Source of the DNA: a virus
IMG/VR virus record: IMGVR_UViG_3300036985_002534
Span: 1 to 32,652 of that record
DNA length: 32,652 nucleotides
Direction: 5' to 3' (one strand)
The translations under genes and the position numbers were made by a program. Shown piece by piece: positions 1 to 6,317 of this stretch. The number at the start of each line of letters is the position of its first letter. The stretch's first letter is position 1. The notes below the pieces were generated by a model, which was not told where the DNA came from, made no database searches, and worked only from the letters and a program-made list of their open reading frames with translations.

Positions 1-377
1 TGCGTTTCTTTAGTTGCAGGAGGTATTCTTACAACACCTTTTATACCATTCCCTGAAGGCGAAATAAAAAGTAAACAAAAATGTTTATTTTGTTTCAATA
101 TTTCCAAATGTTCGTTAATATGTACAATATCGGGGTATTTGTCGAAATCTACAATCATTAAGCCAGAATGCTTAACTAATCCATTTGAGTTTCGTTCTGT
201 AAATTCCCCTGCAAATAAGATGCAAGGGAGTTGTTTTTTTAAATCTTCTCCATTACGGATTCGTTCTATTAAGTCTTTTGACTTACCTAATTTTATTCTA
301 TTTACGACCTTTTCAATAGGCACAATAAATGGAACTTCTTTCGACTTCAATAAGTCTTTAAATACTGATATTTGCAT
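1..377 (-). CDS. Primase-helicase, N-terminal part (BT4734/VirE-N-like), cut by window edge
   Basis: Reading leftward from the ATG at 375-377, about 125 residues stay open to base 1. The translation contains LPCILFAGEF, KHSGLMIVDFDK and LFISPSGNGIKGVVRI, which match my memory of the BT4734-like (VirE N-terminal) domain that precedes the primase and superfamily 3 helicase parts in Bacteroidetes phage and mobile-element replication proteins. The remainder of this gene is almost certainly the open frame entering at the right edge (30840-32652): the two pieces are in compatible frame when the ends are joined. A long leader (378-551) with a palindrome separates it from the ssb terminator. Role: initiation and priming of phage DNA replication (family knowledge). 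The gene is interrupted by the contig ends, not broken. Confidence 0.8.
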   Translation of the reverse strand, partial: MQISVFKDLLKSKEVPFIVPIEKVVNRIKLGKSKDLIERIRNGEDLKKQLPCILFAGEFTERNSNGLVKHSGLMIVDFDKYPDIVHINEHLEILKQNKHFCLLFISPSGNGIKGVVRIPPATKET

Positions 378-442
378 AGTTAATTATTTAGTTTTGTAAA
401 AGTATATAGTTAGTTTTAATCTACCTAATTTTTTAACATAAT

Positions 443-462
443 TTTAAGGTTTTAACCTTAAA
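443..462. promoter_or_regulatory. Palindrome in the leader of the primase gene
   Basis: Perfect inverted repeat with 9-base arms (TTTAAGGTT and AACCTTAAA) around a 2-base centre, 66 bases upstream of the primase ATG. The rest of 378-551 is AT-rich with no ORF. A CAAAGGTA at 540-547 (TACCTTTG on the minus strand) is a possible -7 box, but I see no good -33 partner. The palindrome could be an operator; its role is unknown. Confidence 0.4.
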
Positions 463-545
463 TTAAAATTACTTTATCAGTCTATAACCTTACTTTTTGT
501 AATAACATAAACCCCATTTTTTTAGGTTTATCTAAACATCAAAGG

Positions 546-580
546 TAAAAAAAGCCATCCGTTAAGATGGCTTGTGTTTT
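546..580 (-). terminator. Rho-independent terminator after the ssb gene
   Basis: Arms 552-559 and 566-573 (AAGCCATC and GATGGCTT) around a 6-base loop, followed on the minus strand by a run of T. It lies about 40 bases past the stop of the ssb gene. A T run on the other side makes it potentially bidirectional. Confidence 0.8.
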
Positions 581-611
581 TTAGGTGTAGACTAAAAACC
601 TTGTTATTAAT

Positions 612-1280
612 TTAAAATTCTAAATCATCCTCTACTTCAACTAAAATATTAGAAGCATCTACTTCTTCAACTTTTGTTAAATAGATCTTTAAATAGGCTT
701 CTAATGTGTCAAAATTGCTATCAGCATCATTAGATTGAGGAACTGTTAATACATCTCCAATTACAAAGGATGGAGTAGTATATTTAACCGCACCCTTTTT
801 ACCTTCAATTGTTTTATCAACTACTATCCAGGATGTAGTTAAAAGTTTCTTATTAGCATTTACAAATTCTCCCCAACCTTGAACTGCACTTCCCTTTAAT
901 TGTATGTTTGCAAGTGATCCATCTTCTAACATAATGTAGATTGATTTGACATAGTGTCCACCGGCATTCTTTGCTTTGTCTTTAATCTCATTATAAAGAC
1001 CTTTTGCAATCTCGCCACCTTTAAAGGCTTTTACAGTCATCGGTTCTTTTGAAATGAATTTAACTTCATTTGCATATACTCCAGAAGATGAAGCATCATT
1101 CCAACCTTTTACAGTGTGTAGTTCATCAAGAAATACAAATTTCAAAGGTAATTTAACCTCAATCATTTTTGATTGTTCTTTGTCGTAGTAGGCAAATTGC
1201 TTATCATTTGACTTCCAATCTAAAAATTTACTCGCAGGATTTTTTGTTGTTCCTGTAAACACTTGTGTTCTATTGCTCAT
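612..1280 (-). CDS. ssb: Probable single-stranded-DNA-binding protein
   Basis: The 222-residue protein has no motif I can match with certainty, but it ends in a strongly acidic tail finishing with phenylalanine (VEVEDDLEF). That is the signature tip by which SSB proteins, including T7 gp2.5-like phage forms, contact replication partners. The body is basic and aromatic, and the gene sits beside the primase-helicase and downstream of a recombination exonuclease. Expected role: coating single-stranded DNA at the fork and in recombination. The gene has its own host-type promoter (1336-1367), a leader with a well-formed pseudoknot (1299-1330) and a terminator (546-580), so it is likely a single-gene unit with separate control. 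The OB fold is inferred, not seen. Confidence 0.65.
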   Translation of the reverse strand: MSNRTQVFTGTTKNPASKFLDWKSNDKQFAYYDKEQSKMIEVKLPLKFVFLDELHTVKGWNDASSSGVYANEVKFISKEPMTVKAFKGGEIAKGLYNEIKDKAKNAGGHYVKSIYIMLEDGSLANIQLKGSAVQGWGEFVNANKKLLTTSWIVVDKTIEGKKGAVKYTTPSFVIGDVLTVPQSNDADSNFDTLEAYLKIYLTKVEEVDASNILVEVEDDLEF

Positions 1281-1298
1281 AGCACTTAATTTATTTAT

Positions 1299-1330
1299 GG
1301 CTCGGAATTGTGATGCCCAAGCCTTGCATC
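1299..1330 (-). ncRNA. H-type pseudoknot in the ssb mRNA leader
   Basis: On the minus strand, stem 1 is GATGC (1330-1326) with GCATC (1316-1312). Stem 2 is GGCTTGG (1323-1317) with CCGAGCC (1305-1299), seven pairs including one G-U. Loop 1 is AA, no base lies between stem 2 and the 3' strand of stem 1, and loop 3 is ACAATT. This is ideal H-type geometry: a short loop across the deep groove of a 7-bp stem and 6 bases across a 5-bp stem. It sits at the predicted mRNA 5' end, followed by AT-rich unstructured leader up to the ATG at 1280. Confidence 0.65.
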
Positions 1331-1335
1331 TTTTA

Positions 1336-1367
1336 CAAATATATTATTTAATTTTCAGTTATCCAAA
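1336..1367 (-). promoter_or_regulatory. Host-type promoter for ssb
   Basis: On the minus strand, TTTG (1367-1364), 20 bases, then TATATTTG (1343-1336). This matches the Bacteroidetes housekeeping consensus TTTG / TAnnTTTG. Transcription would start near 1330, at the first base of the pseudoknot. The promoter overlaps the 3' end of the preceding small gene. Confidence 0.75.
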
Positions 1368-1590
1368 AAAAATTAAAAGAAAATATAAAAAATAATAATT
1401 GAACTGTGTGTTCAGTAATTAATTCTTCATTATCATCATTATTAAAATTACAAAAATTAGATTCATTATGATATAAAGCTCCAATCATCAATCCTTTAAT
1501 TGTTGTCATTGTAAATTCACCTTTATAATAATTCACAGTTTCTATTCCTAAAAATATCATTACTAAAATCGTTGCTGCTATTTGTATCAT
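1348..1590 (-). CDS. Small membrane protein, unknown
   Basis: The 80-residue product has an N-terminal hydrophobic stretch (about residues 2-17) and a second near the C-terminus (about 65-76, rich in Phe) flanking a polar, acidic middle. I do not recognise a family. The start overlaps the stop of the preceding gene by 4 bases (ATGA), the pattern of most genes in this block, which supports the start. The 3' end carries the ssb promoter. A host-envelope-directed role is possible but unsupported. Confidence 0.55.
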   Translation of the reverse strand: MIQIAATILVMIFLGIETVNYYKGEFTMTTIKGLMIGALYHNESNFCNFNNDDNEELITEHTVQLLFFIFSFNFFWITEN

Positions 1591-1715
1591 TTTTCTAATC
1601 GTATTAAATTAATTTTTCTATAAATTTCGTTTACTCGTTCTGAATTTAAACCTCTTTTATGATTGAAATTCATAATTCTTAATATTCTCTGCCAATTTGT
1701 AAATTTTTTTTTCAT
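1587..1715 (-). CDS. Small basic protein, unknown (42 aa)
   Basis: A 42-residue basic ORF starting MKKKFTNWQRILRIMN. Both ends use ATGA overlaps: its ATG overlaps the stop of the Cys-rich gene, and its stop overlaps the start of the membrane-protein gene. This double coupling is the main evidence that it is real. Its many Lys and Arg residues could allow nucleic acid binding, but no family is recognised. Confidence 0.55.
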   Translation of the reverse strand: MKKKFTNWQRILRIMNFNHKRGLNSERVNEIYRKINLIRLEK

Positions 1716-1933
1716 AAGTTTATTTGTATTTTTTGCGTTGGACAACTCATTTTATGGCATCCATTTTCTTGATTACATTTACTGCAATAATTCCAGTAGT
1801 GATCACATTTACCATCTCTTAATGGACATTCTGTAAACCAAGATTGTCTCCATTCTGTAACCGGTGCTAAATATCTATAGCAGCTTTCTTTTTTAGGACA
1901 ATCTGTTCCTTGACATTTTGTTATATCTGCCAT
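1712..1933 (-). CDS. Cysteine-rich putative zinc-binding protein
   Basis: 73 residues with ten cysteines and two paired histidine regions: CxxxxC at 7-12, later ECPLRDGKCDHYW, YCSKCNQENGCHKMSC. The spacing suggests one or two zinc sites. The opening (MADITKCQGTDCPKK, then CYRY) resembles a small protein I have seen repeatedly in phage genomes without assigned function. The start overlaps the upstream stop by one base (TAATG). It lies in the early accessory block beside the exonuclease. Confidence 0.7.
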   Translation of the reverse strand: MADITKCQGTDCPKKESCYRYLAPVTEWRQSWFTECPLRDGKCDHYWNYCSKCNQENGCHKMSCPTQKIQINL

Positions 1934-2214
1934 TACAATAATTTTTTAGTTGCTATTTCGTATTTTGCTGGTTGCATTGCTAATTTAAGAATTAAAAATA
2001 ATCTTTCTGCTTCATCATAATCAATACTAATTGCATTAGTTCCTAAGCTATCAAATCTAATTACTAATCCATTTCCATCATCAACAAGACAAATTGCTTC
2101 AGAGTTTAACATATTGCTATTCCAATTTTCTCCGTTATATAATAATGTGTGGCAATCATCAATTAGTTCATAATCATACTCGTGTATGTCGTCTATAAAA
2201 ATTTGCTGTTTCAT
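1933..2214 (-). CDS. Hypothetical acidic protein (93 aa)
   Basis: 93 residues, acidic, with an N-terminal patch of Asp/Tyr (IDDIHEYDYELIDD) and a more hydrophobic C-terminal helix. No motif recognised. It is separated from the upstream gene by 2 bases and overlaps the downstream start by one, so it is part of the same polycistronic unit. Confidence 0.7.
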   Translation of the reverse strand: MKQQIFIDDIHEYDYELIDDCHTLLYNGENWNSNMLNSEAICLVDDGNGLVIRFDSLGTNAISIDYDEAERLFLILKLAMQPAKYEIATKKLL

Positions 2215-2216
2215 AA

Positions 2217-2468
2217 TTACATTTCGTTATTAAATTCCCTTCTTAAAATAGTATCAATCTTATTAGTTATATCTTGAAAATATGTGCTTCTTTGAATTGG
2301 TGCAGTATCTGCTAACACATTATTTAACTCCTCACAAAATCCAATCAAATCAGATTGGTATTTTATCATCCTTTCGGTAGTAGGTTTTAACCTATCTAAA
2401 CTCTCTAACAATAAATTGCATAAGCAATATAACTTGTGCATTTCCTGGTTCTTACTTTTTGGGTTCAT
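2217..2468 (-). CDS. Hypothetical helical protein (83 aa)
   Basis: 83 residues, mostly helical by composition, with Leu-rich heptad-like spacing over residues 10-55. Its ATG overlaps the stop of the upstream gene (ATGA). No family recognised. The position next to the YqaJ exonuclease suggests, but does not show, an accessory role in recombination. Confidence 0.65.
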   Translation of the reverse strand: MNPKSKNQEMHKLYCLCNLLLESLDRLKPTTERMIKYQSDLIGFCEELNNVLADTAPIQRSTYFQDITNKIDTILRREFNNEM

Positions 2469-2707
2469 AATATATCTTCTATTATATCTTCTTTAAATGT
2501 ATACCATTCATCAATTTCACAACCATTTTCATCTGCAAAAATAATTGGCATATCGTGTAAATACCAATAATTAGCAATAACCCATAAAATTGATTTATTA
2601 AATTCATCAAATTGTTCATCATAATTAATTTCATTTTTATGATTATCAATTATAACTTCTTTAAGAAGTTTATTTGCTAATTGAATTTTATCTTTATTTG
2701 TCATCAT
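2465..2707 (-). CDS. Hypothetical acidic protein (80 aa)
   Basis: 80 residues beginning MMTNKDK, with a Trp/Tyr-rich centre (WVIANYWYLHD) and an acidic C-terminus. Two adjacent Met codons offer alternative starts; the first gives the 4-base ATGA overlap with the exonuclease stop. Unrecognised. Direct translational coupling to the exonuclease is the only functional hint. Confidence 0.65.
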   Translation of the reverse strand: MMTNKDKIQLANKLLKEVIIDNHKNEINYDEQFDEFNKSILWVIANYWYLHDMPIIFADENGCEIDEWYTFKEDIIEDIL

Positions 2708-3354
2708 CGCTGCAAGTTATTAGTTATTTTCTGAATATATGCTTCTTTAATAGAAATAGCCTGTTCCAATCGTTCTTTTATCAAATCAATCATAACTTCA
2801 TCTCTTGCTACTTCAATTGTATGATGGAACTCCTCGCCATCAATAACGCAATAGTTGAAGAAATAGGCTTTAGATGAATTGCTGCATAACATTTGGAACT
2901 GCATTTGTGCAATGTACTCCGGATCTATCTTTTCATCAGCTACAATTTTAAAAAACTTCACTGGTCTTGGACATTTAATCTCCAGGATTGCATCTTTACC
3001 CACTACACCATCCGGAGAAGCTCCTGCGTGATTTCCATAAGGAAACATAAATGCTTCAGTTGCTTCTGGATATTGCTCTTGGAATTTAGCAAATGCATAA
3101 GGTTCTAAATCTACTCCTCTTTGCATATCTGATCCTCTATATGATTCCTCTAATTGACCATATAACTGCTCTATTGCCTTTTCTATTGCATATGTTTCTC
3201 CTGTTTGACCTAATCCTCTTGCTCCTAAAAGTTTGTGAATTGTAGATGCAGTAAATTTACCGTGTCTTGCTTTGAACCATTCATCTGACCTTTGCTCGTA
3301 AGGTAAATTAGTAATGGTTTCTAATTGTTCGATTGATTGATTTCTATTGCTCAT
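2704..3354 (-). CDS. YqaJ/lambda-exonuclease-family recombination nuclease
   Basis: A 216-residue protein with the YqaJ viral recombinase plan: QRSDEWFKARHGKFTAS at 21-37, a conserved acidic position in VDLEPYAF (E84), the PD-(D/E)XK core GASPDGVV (D115) and LEIKCP (E125, K127), then YIAQMQFQM. The family is a metal-dependent 5'-3' double-strand exonuclease that generates single-stranded tails for annealing-type recombination. No RecT or Red-beta annealase is recognised nearby, but the ssb product lies downstream in the same direction. The start at 3354 lies 11 bases inside the upstream microgene. Length and motif order are normal for the family. Confidence 0.88.
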   Translation of the reverse strand: MSNRNQSIEQLETITNLPYEQRSDEWFKARHGKFTASTIHKLLGARGLGQTGETYAIEKAIEQLYGQLEESYRGSDMQRGVDLEPYAFAKFQEQYPEATEAFMFPYGNHAGASPDGVVGKDAILEIKCPRPVKFFKIVADEKIDPEYIAQMQFQMLCSNSSKAYFFNYCVIDGEEFHHTIEVARDEVMIDLIKERLEQAISIKEAYIQKITNNLQR

Positions 3355-3472
3355 TTGTTAATTTTTTTAATTGTTTTATTAAATATTTAATTTTATCTAC
3401 TTTCCCAAATAAGTTCCAGTTAGATCCAAGTTGATTTATTTCATTTTCTAATTGTTCTATAATTTCTTTCAT
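3344..3472 (-). CDS. Small protein, unknown (42 aa)
   Basis: 42 residues starting MKEIIEQLENEINQLG, then a Lys-rich helix. It reads like a short coiled coil. It overlaps the exonuclease start by 11 bases, and its own ATG overlaps the stop of the 53-residue gene (ATGA). No family recognised. Confidence 0.5.
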   Translation of the reverse strand: MKEIIEQLENEINQLGSNWNLFGKVDKIKYLIKQLKKLTNEQ

Positions 3473-3630
3473 CGGGTCATTAAATACATCATCTTAATTT
3501 CATAATCTGTAAACCCCATTCTTTTAGCATATTTTTCAGCTAATTCTTTTGATTTAAAATGTGTAGAAGTAAAATCTCTTTCATATCTACAAATAAACCA
3601 AGCTTCCGGATAATGTTTTATTTTTGCCAT
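3469..3630 (-). CDS. Small protein, unknown (53 aa)
   Basis: 53 residues starting MAKIKHYPEAWFICRYERDF. It looks like a small mixed alpha/beta domain with aromatic residues at the N-terminus and a KELAEKYAKRMG helix. The start shares one base with the upstream stop and the stop overlaps the next ATG by 4 bases. These couplings support a real gene; function unknown. Confidence 0.55.
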   Translation of the reverse strand: MAKIKHYPEAWFICRYERDFTSTHFKSKELAEKYAKRMGFTDYEIKMMYLMTR

Positions 3631-3803
3631 TAGTAGTAAAATTTATTTATTAAATAGTCTATGTTCTCTTTACAGTCATCAACGGTTGAGCAGTGTCTTA
3701 TTGGACAATCACAATCATTACCGTTGTAGTACTCGTAACTTAAATATGAATTGTTTTCGTAGTTGTATTCATTTTTTTGGATAACCCAGCCTTTATATTT
3801 CAT
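3630..3803 (-). CDS. Small Tyr/Cys-rich protein, unknown (57 aa)
   Basis: 57 residues starting MKYKGWVIQKNEYNYENN, unusually rich in Tyr and Asn, with four cysteines in the C-terminal half (NDCDCPIRHCSTVDDC) that could bind a metal. ATGA overlap at the start and a shared base at the stop. Not a family I recognise. Confidence 0.55.
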   Translation of the reverse strand: MKYKGWVIQKNEYNYENNSYLSYEYYNGNDCDCPIRHCSTVDDCKENIDYLINKFYY

Positions 3804-3907
3804 TTCTTAATTTTTTGATATGCATTACACATTTTTTCGTTGTCGTAGTAGTAAATGGATTGTACTGTTTTTCTCATCCATTTGTCAAATCGTTTTATCT
3901 CTTTCAT
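3800..3907 (-). CDS. Microprotein, unknown (35 aa)
   Basis: 35 residues, strongly basic (MKEIKRFDKWMRKTV). Start and stop both sit in ATGA overlaps with neighbours, which is the only evidence for expression. Confidence 0.45.
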   Translation of the reverse strand: MKEIKRFDKWMRKTVQSIYYYDNEKMCNAYQKIKK

Positions 3908-4095
3908 TGTAAATAGTATGCTAAAATTATTTCTTTTTCTAATTGTTCATCACTTGATATTGAACCAAAGGTAATTAAATTTGATTCAATTTTAGCTAAT
4001 TGCTTTAAGTGATTTAAAGCTATATCTAATCTTCTTTGTTGGCTATTTAATATCATCTCTAAAGATTCTATCTGTTGTAAGATTATTTCATCCAT
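3904..4095 (-). CDS. Hypothetical coiled-coil protein (63 aa)
   Basis: 63 residues, almost entirely predicted helix, with Leu/Ile heptads over residues 3-35 (ILQQIESLEMILNSQQ). It overlaps the upstream gene by 13 bases. Possibly a small dimeric partner protein; no family recognised. Confidence 0.6.
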   Translation of the reverse strand: MDEIILQQIESLEMILNSQQRRLDIALNHLKQLAKIESNLITFGSISSDEQLEKEIILAYYLQ

Positions 4096-4298
4096 ATCGA
4101 TATATTGTTAAGATTAGACATAGTTTGATCATAATTCAATACTTCTCTAATTTCTTGAGCATAGGCTTCTGATTGATTCCATTCTTCTACTAATGCTTCA
4201 GCAATATGCTCTAATTGTTTACGCACATAAAGATTGTCCGTGTTTTCTAAAATAGAAATGCAAATTTCTAATTTCGCTAAAATTTCTTGTTTGTCCAT
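4083..4298 (-). CDS. Hypothetical helical protein (71 aa)
   Basis: 71 residues, helical and acidic, first gene of the overlapping microgene chain that runs to 1348. A weak promoter-like box (TAGATTTG on the minus strand at 4328-4335) lies 30 bases upstream. No family recognised. Confidence 0.6.
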   Translation of the reverse strand: MDKQEILAKLEICISILENTDNLYVRKQLEHIAEALVEEWNQSEAYAQEIREVLNYDQTMSNLNNISIWMK

Positions 4299-4327
4299 TT
4301 TTTTAAGGTTTTAAATTATTTATAGGA

Positions 4328-4335
4328 CAAATCTA
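4328..4335 (-). promoter_or_regulatory. Possible -7 box for the microgene operon
   Basis: TAGATTTG on the minus strand fits TAnnTTTG, about 30 bases before the ATG at 4298. No clear TTG was found 18-20 bases upstream, so this is a weak call. Confidence 0.3.
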
Positions 4336-4362
4336 AAAGTAATATATGGAATAAAAAAAATA

Positions 4363-4755
4363 TTATGAAAACTTTAACATTTTAGCTTCTGCAATATCTA
4401 AATAACAAACCTCTTTTTCAACCCTATCGTAAGAACCAAAATTAGTAGTAGCAGGATTTTTTGAGTTGATTTCCCAAATAGGATTTATTTTAAGAAGATT
4501 GAATATATAAATTCCTTTTGGAGTTGAATTAATATAAAGTGGAATATCATTGTGCTTTGCAGATTCCAGGATCATTGCATCAAATTTTTTCTTTTCAAGT
4601 AATAAAGAAGGATAATGTACCTTCCGGCACTTTAATTCAATTCGGTACTTTTTAAATGGAGAATAACAATCCCATCTTGACATTTGATTTTTAGCTTTTA
4701 ATAAATCAGGGAATAGTTGATTCTTTAATATCTGAAATAATTGTTCTTCTACCAT
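4363..4755 (-). CDS. Small PD-(D/E)XK-like nuclease (candidate)
   Basis: 130 residues with a plausible restriction-fold active site: D29 in SRWDCYS, then E40 and K42 in RIELKCRKVHY. After that comes a region with FDAMI and KGIYIFNL that could supply later strands of the fold. Small nucleases of this type in phages act as Holliday-junction resolvases or debranching enzymes, but the subfamily is not clear. The gene is preceded by a strong terminator and its own host-type promoter, a control region shared with the sigma-factor gene, so it probably belongs to the early class. About 65 bases separate it from the microgene chain. Confidence 0.6.
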   Translation of the reverse strand: MVEEQLFQILKNQLFPDLLKAKNQMSRWDCYSPFKKYRIELKCRKVHYPSLLLEKKKFDAMILESAKHNDIPLYINSTPKGIYIFNLLKINPIWEINSKNPATTNFGSYDRVEKEVCYLDIAEAKMLKFS

Positions 4756-4776
4756 AAATCAAATATAGAATAAATC

Positions 4777-4806
4777 CAAATATAAAATAACATATTTATT
4801 AACAAT
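4777..4806 (-). promoter_or_regulatory. Host-type promoter upstream of the nuclease gene
   Basis: On the minus strand, TTG (4805-4803), 18 bases, TATATTTG (4784-4777); start expected near 4772, about 17 bases before the ATG. A second TATATTTG at 4767-4760 lacks a -33 partner. The segment is nearly identical to the sigma-gene promoter at 26792-26820. Confidence 0.7.
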
Positions 4807-4870
4807 AGGAAAATTCTTACTATTACTATATACTCTTTTATATATATATTTACTTTTTTTCAAAAAATTT

Positions 4871-4925
4871 AATAAAAAAGGTATACCCCCTATTTTGAAG
4901 TAGGTTTTTTAGGGGGGGGGTATAC
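4871..4925 (-). terminator. Poly-C/G stem terminator after the lysis cassette (copy 1)
   Basis: On the minus strand, GTATAC and nine C pair with five G and GTATAC around an AT-rich loop, followed by CTTTTTTATT. The arms are 4910-4925 and 4881-4892; one arm has four surplus C. It begins at the stop codon of the spanin gene. Related copies occur at 16105-16155 and 26946-26984. Confidence 0.85.
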
Positions 4926-5413
4926 TAAATTAATTTAAACTTATAAATTACATAAGCAGAAAGTGGAATTAATAACCACAATAGATTGAGCATTGGATTT
5001 GATTTTCTCTCTATTTCTTTTTTCTTTTCTATTATTGTAGATTTTACTATTTGTTCTTTATCTTCGATTTTAGCTACTTTTATATCTTGGACTTGTATAG
5101 TGTTATCTTTTGTCTTTTTGTACCTTAAAATAGCGTTTTTATATGTTATTCCATTAACCACAATATCTTTACAGGTATCAATAGGAGTTATCGTAAACTC
5201 ATCAATTACAATATCATTTTTAGTTTCTATTTTAACATCTTCTTTGGTCTCTATTTTAGTGTAAATTTGGGACAAAGAATCCTTTTTAACCTCATTTATA
5301 ATTACCTTTCTCGTGCCACAAGATGATAACATTGTAATTACAGTTGATGCTACTACAACATAAACCCAAAATAATATCCAGGCCCTATTCTGCGAAATAA
5401 TTGTCTGCTTCAT
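4925..5413 (-). CDS. Unimolecular spanin (u-spanin) candidate
   Basis: 162 residues with a lipoprotein signal at the N-terminus (hydrophobic about 12-29, lipobox LSSC, Cys32), a long charged periplasmic region with repeated K/E segments, and a C-terminal transmembrane helix (about 142-157) ending YKFKLI. An acylated outer-membrane end plus an inner-membrane end in one chain is the u-spanin plan, as in phage T1 gp11, which fuses the two membranes in the last step of lysis. It is the last gene of the lysis cassette and overlaps the lysozyme gene by 29 bases. Low sequence conservation is normal for spanins, so the call rests on topology and context. Confidence 0.75.
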   Translation of the reverse strand: MKQTIISQNRAWILFWVYVVVASTVITMLSSCGTRKVIINEVKKDSLSQIYTKIETKEDVKIETKNDIVIDEFTITPIDTCKDIVVNGITYKNAILRYKKTKDNTIQVQDIKVAKIEDKEQIVKSTIIEKKKEIERKSNPMLNLLWLLIPLSAYVIYKFKLI

Positions 5414-5834
5414 ATATTCGTCTTTTAGTTAATCCGGATAATTTTTTAGTGCCAACTTTATCCCATCTTAAGAATTGTGTTCTTATATCAAGATCGTTGT
5501 GATTTGCATTTACTCTTTTTAAAAGGGTACTATTCATAAAATTCGCTACTCCTACATTATAAGTAAATGAAACCAAGCTATTAAATTGATTTTGGTTTAT
5601 TGGAGTTTTAACACAAGCTGAAACCTTTTTAGCAAATTTATCAGCAATATCTTTAAACATATCAAATGCTTCTATTTTTGTTATTGGAGGATCTACCATA
5701 GTAACTTTTTTACCATCTCTATAAAATGTGTTACCATATCCAATAGTAGCTAATTTAGCAGGACATAAATAAGGTTTAGTACTAAATCCTTCAAATTCAC
5801 AAATCATCATATAACCCCGATTATCAAGCTTCAT
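5385..5834 (-). CDS. Endolysin, GH24 T4-type lysozyme
   Basis: 149 residues. The active-site region reads CEFEGFSTKPYLCPAKLATIGYGNT. By alignment with T4 lysozyme (E11, D20, T26) the triad is E15, C24 and T30: Glu-Cys-Thr instead of Glu-Asp-Thr, a variant known in other phage lysozymes such as P1 Lyz. Later family signatures are QNQFNSLVSFTYNVG and LTKRRIYE. It hydrolyses the MurNAc-GlcNAc bond of peptidoglycan. No signal peptide or SAR helix is visible, so release should depend on a holin; two membrane-protein genes lie immediately upstream. It overlaps the upstream gene by 4 bases. Confidence 0.93.
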   Translation of the reverse strand: MKLDNRGYMMICEFEGFSTKPYLCPAKLATIGYGNTFYRDGKKVTMVDPPITKIEAFDMFKDIADKFAKKVSACVKTPINQNQFNSLVSFTYNVGVANFMNSTLLKRVNANHNDLDIRTQFLRWDKVGTKKLSGLTKRRIYEADNYFAE

Positions 5835-6124
5835 TTGGATAAAAGTTTTATAATTGTTCCTACTAATCCAGCAGTTAGTAAACCTGCAACAAATTTCAAC
5901 TGTCCGATATAAACGGACTTTTTAGCCATATCAAGTTCAATAAATTCTAACTTTTCTTTTAGTGCTTCTATATCGTGTCTTATAGTATCTATATCAGAAA
6001 TAACACCTTTATTACCATTTACTTTAGAACCAACTAAAGCACTTGATATATGTTGTAAATCTTCTTTAATTAGCCGAAGGTGTTGCTCCATTCTATCTAA
6101 CCTTTCTTTTTCTTGAAATTCCAT
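5831..6124 (-). CDS. Coiled-coil membrane protein, holin-like or lysis accessory
   Basis: 97 residues: an N-terminal coiled coil (KERLDRMEQHLRLIKEDLQH), a second helix (IRHDIEALKEKLEFIEL), and one C-terminal transmembrane segment (about 76-94, ending KLLSK). This arrangement resembles XhlA/hemolysin-type holin accessory proteins. It sits directly between the other holin candidate and the lysozyme. Whether it is the pore former or a partner cannot be decided from sequence. Confidence 0.65.
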   Translation of the reverse strand: MEFQEKERLDRMEQHLRLIKEDLQHISSALVGSKVNGNKGVISDIDTIRHDIEALKEKLEFIELDMAKKSVYIGQLKFVAGLLTAGLVGTIIKLLSK

Positions 6125-6125
6125 T

Positions 6126-6317
6126 CTAATTCTTTAATTTTGTAACTATATCCGTAAATCCTTGTATGCTTACATAAGCAGTAGCTATTACTACCCAATC
6201 TTGAGAAGTTAAATCTCCAGCAAATAAACCACCACAAGCTATTAAAAACACCATTAATTTACGTGATATGAATTTATTTAATATTTTATCTAAATTTTCT
6301 TTACTCATATCCTGCAA
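6126..6317 (-). CDS. Holin candidate, two membrane segments
   Basis: 63 residues with two hydrophobic stretches (about 21-35 and 41-58), a short polar turn (DLTSQD) and a basic C-terminus (TKLKN). The size fits a small class II-type holin that permeabilises the inner membrane to release the lysozyme. The ATG at 6317 overlaps the upstream gene by 17 bases; an internal Met at 6308 (MSKENLDK) is an alternative start. Confidence 0.65.
   Translation of the reverse strand: MQDMSKENLDKILNKFISRKLMVFLIACGGLFAGDLTSQDWVVIATAYVSIQGFTDIVTKLKN

Noticed and set aside
139-399. Plus-strand ORF of 86 codons
   Set aside because: It lies opposite the primase N-terminus, whose minus-strand frame has clear family motifs.
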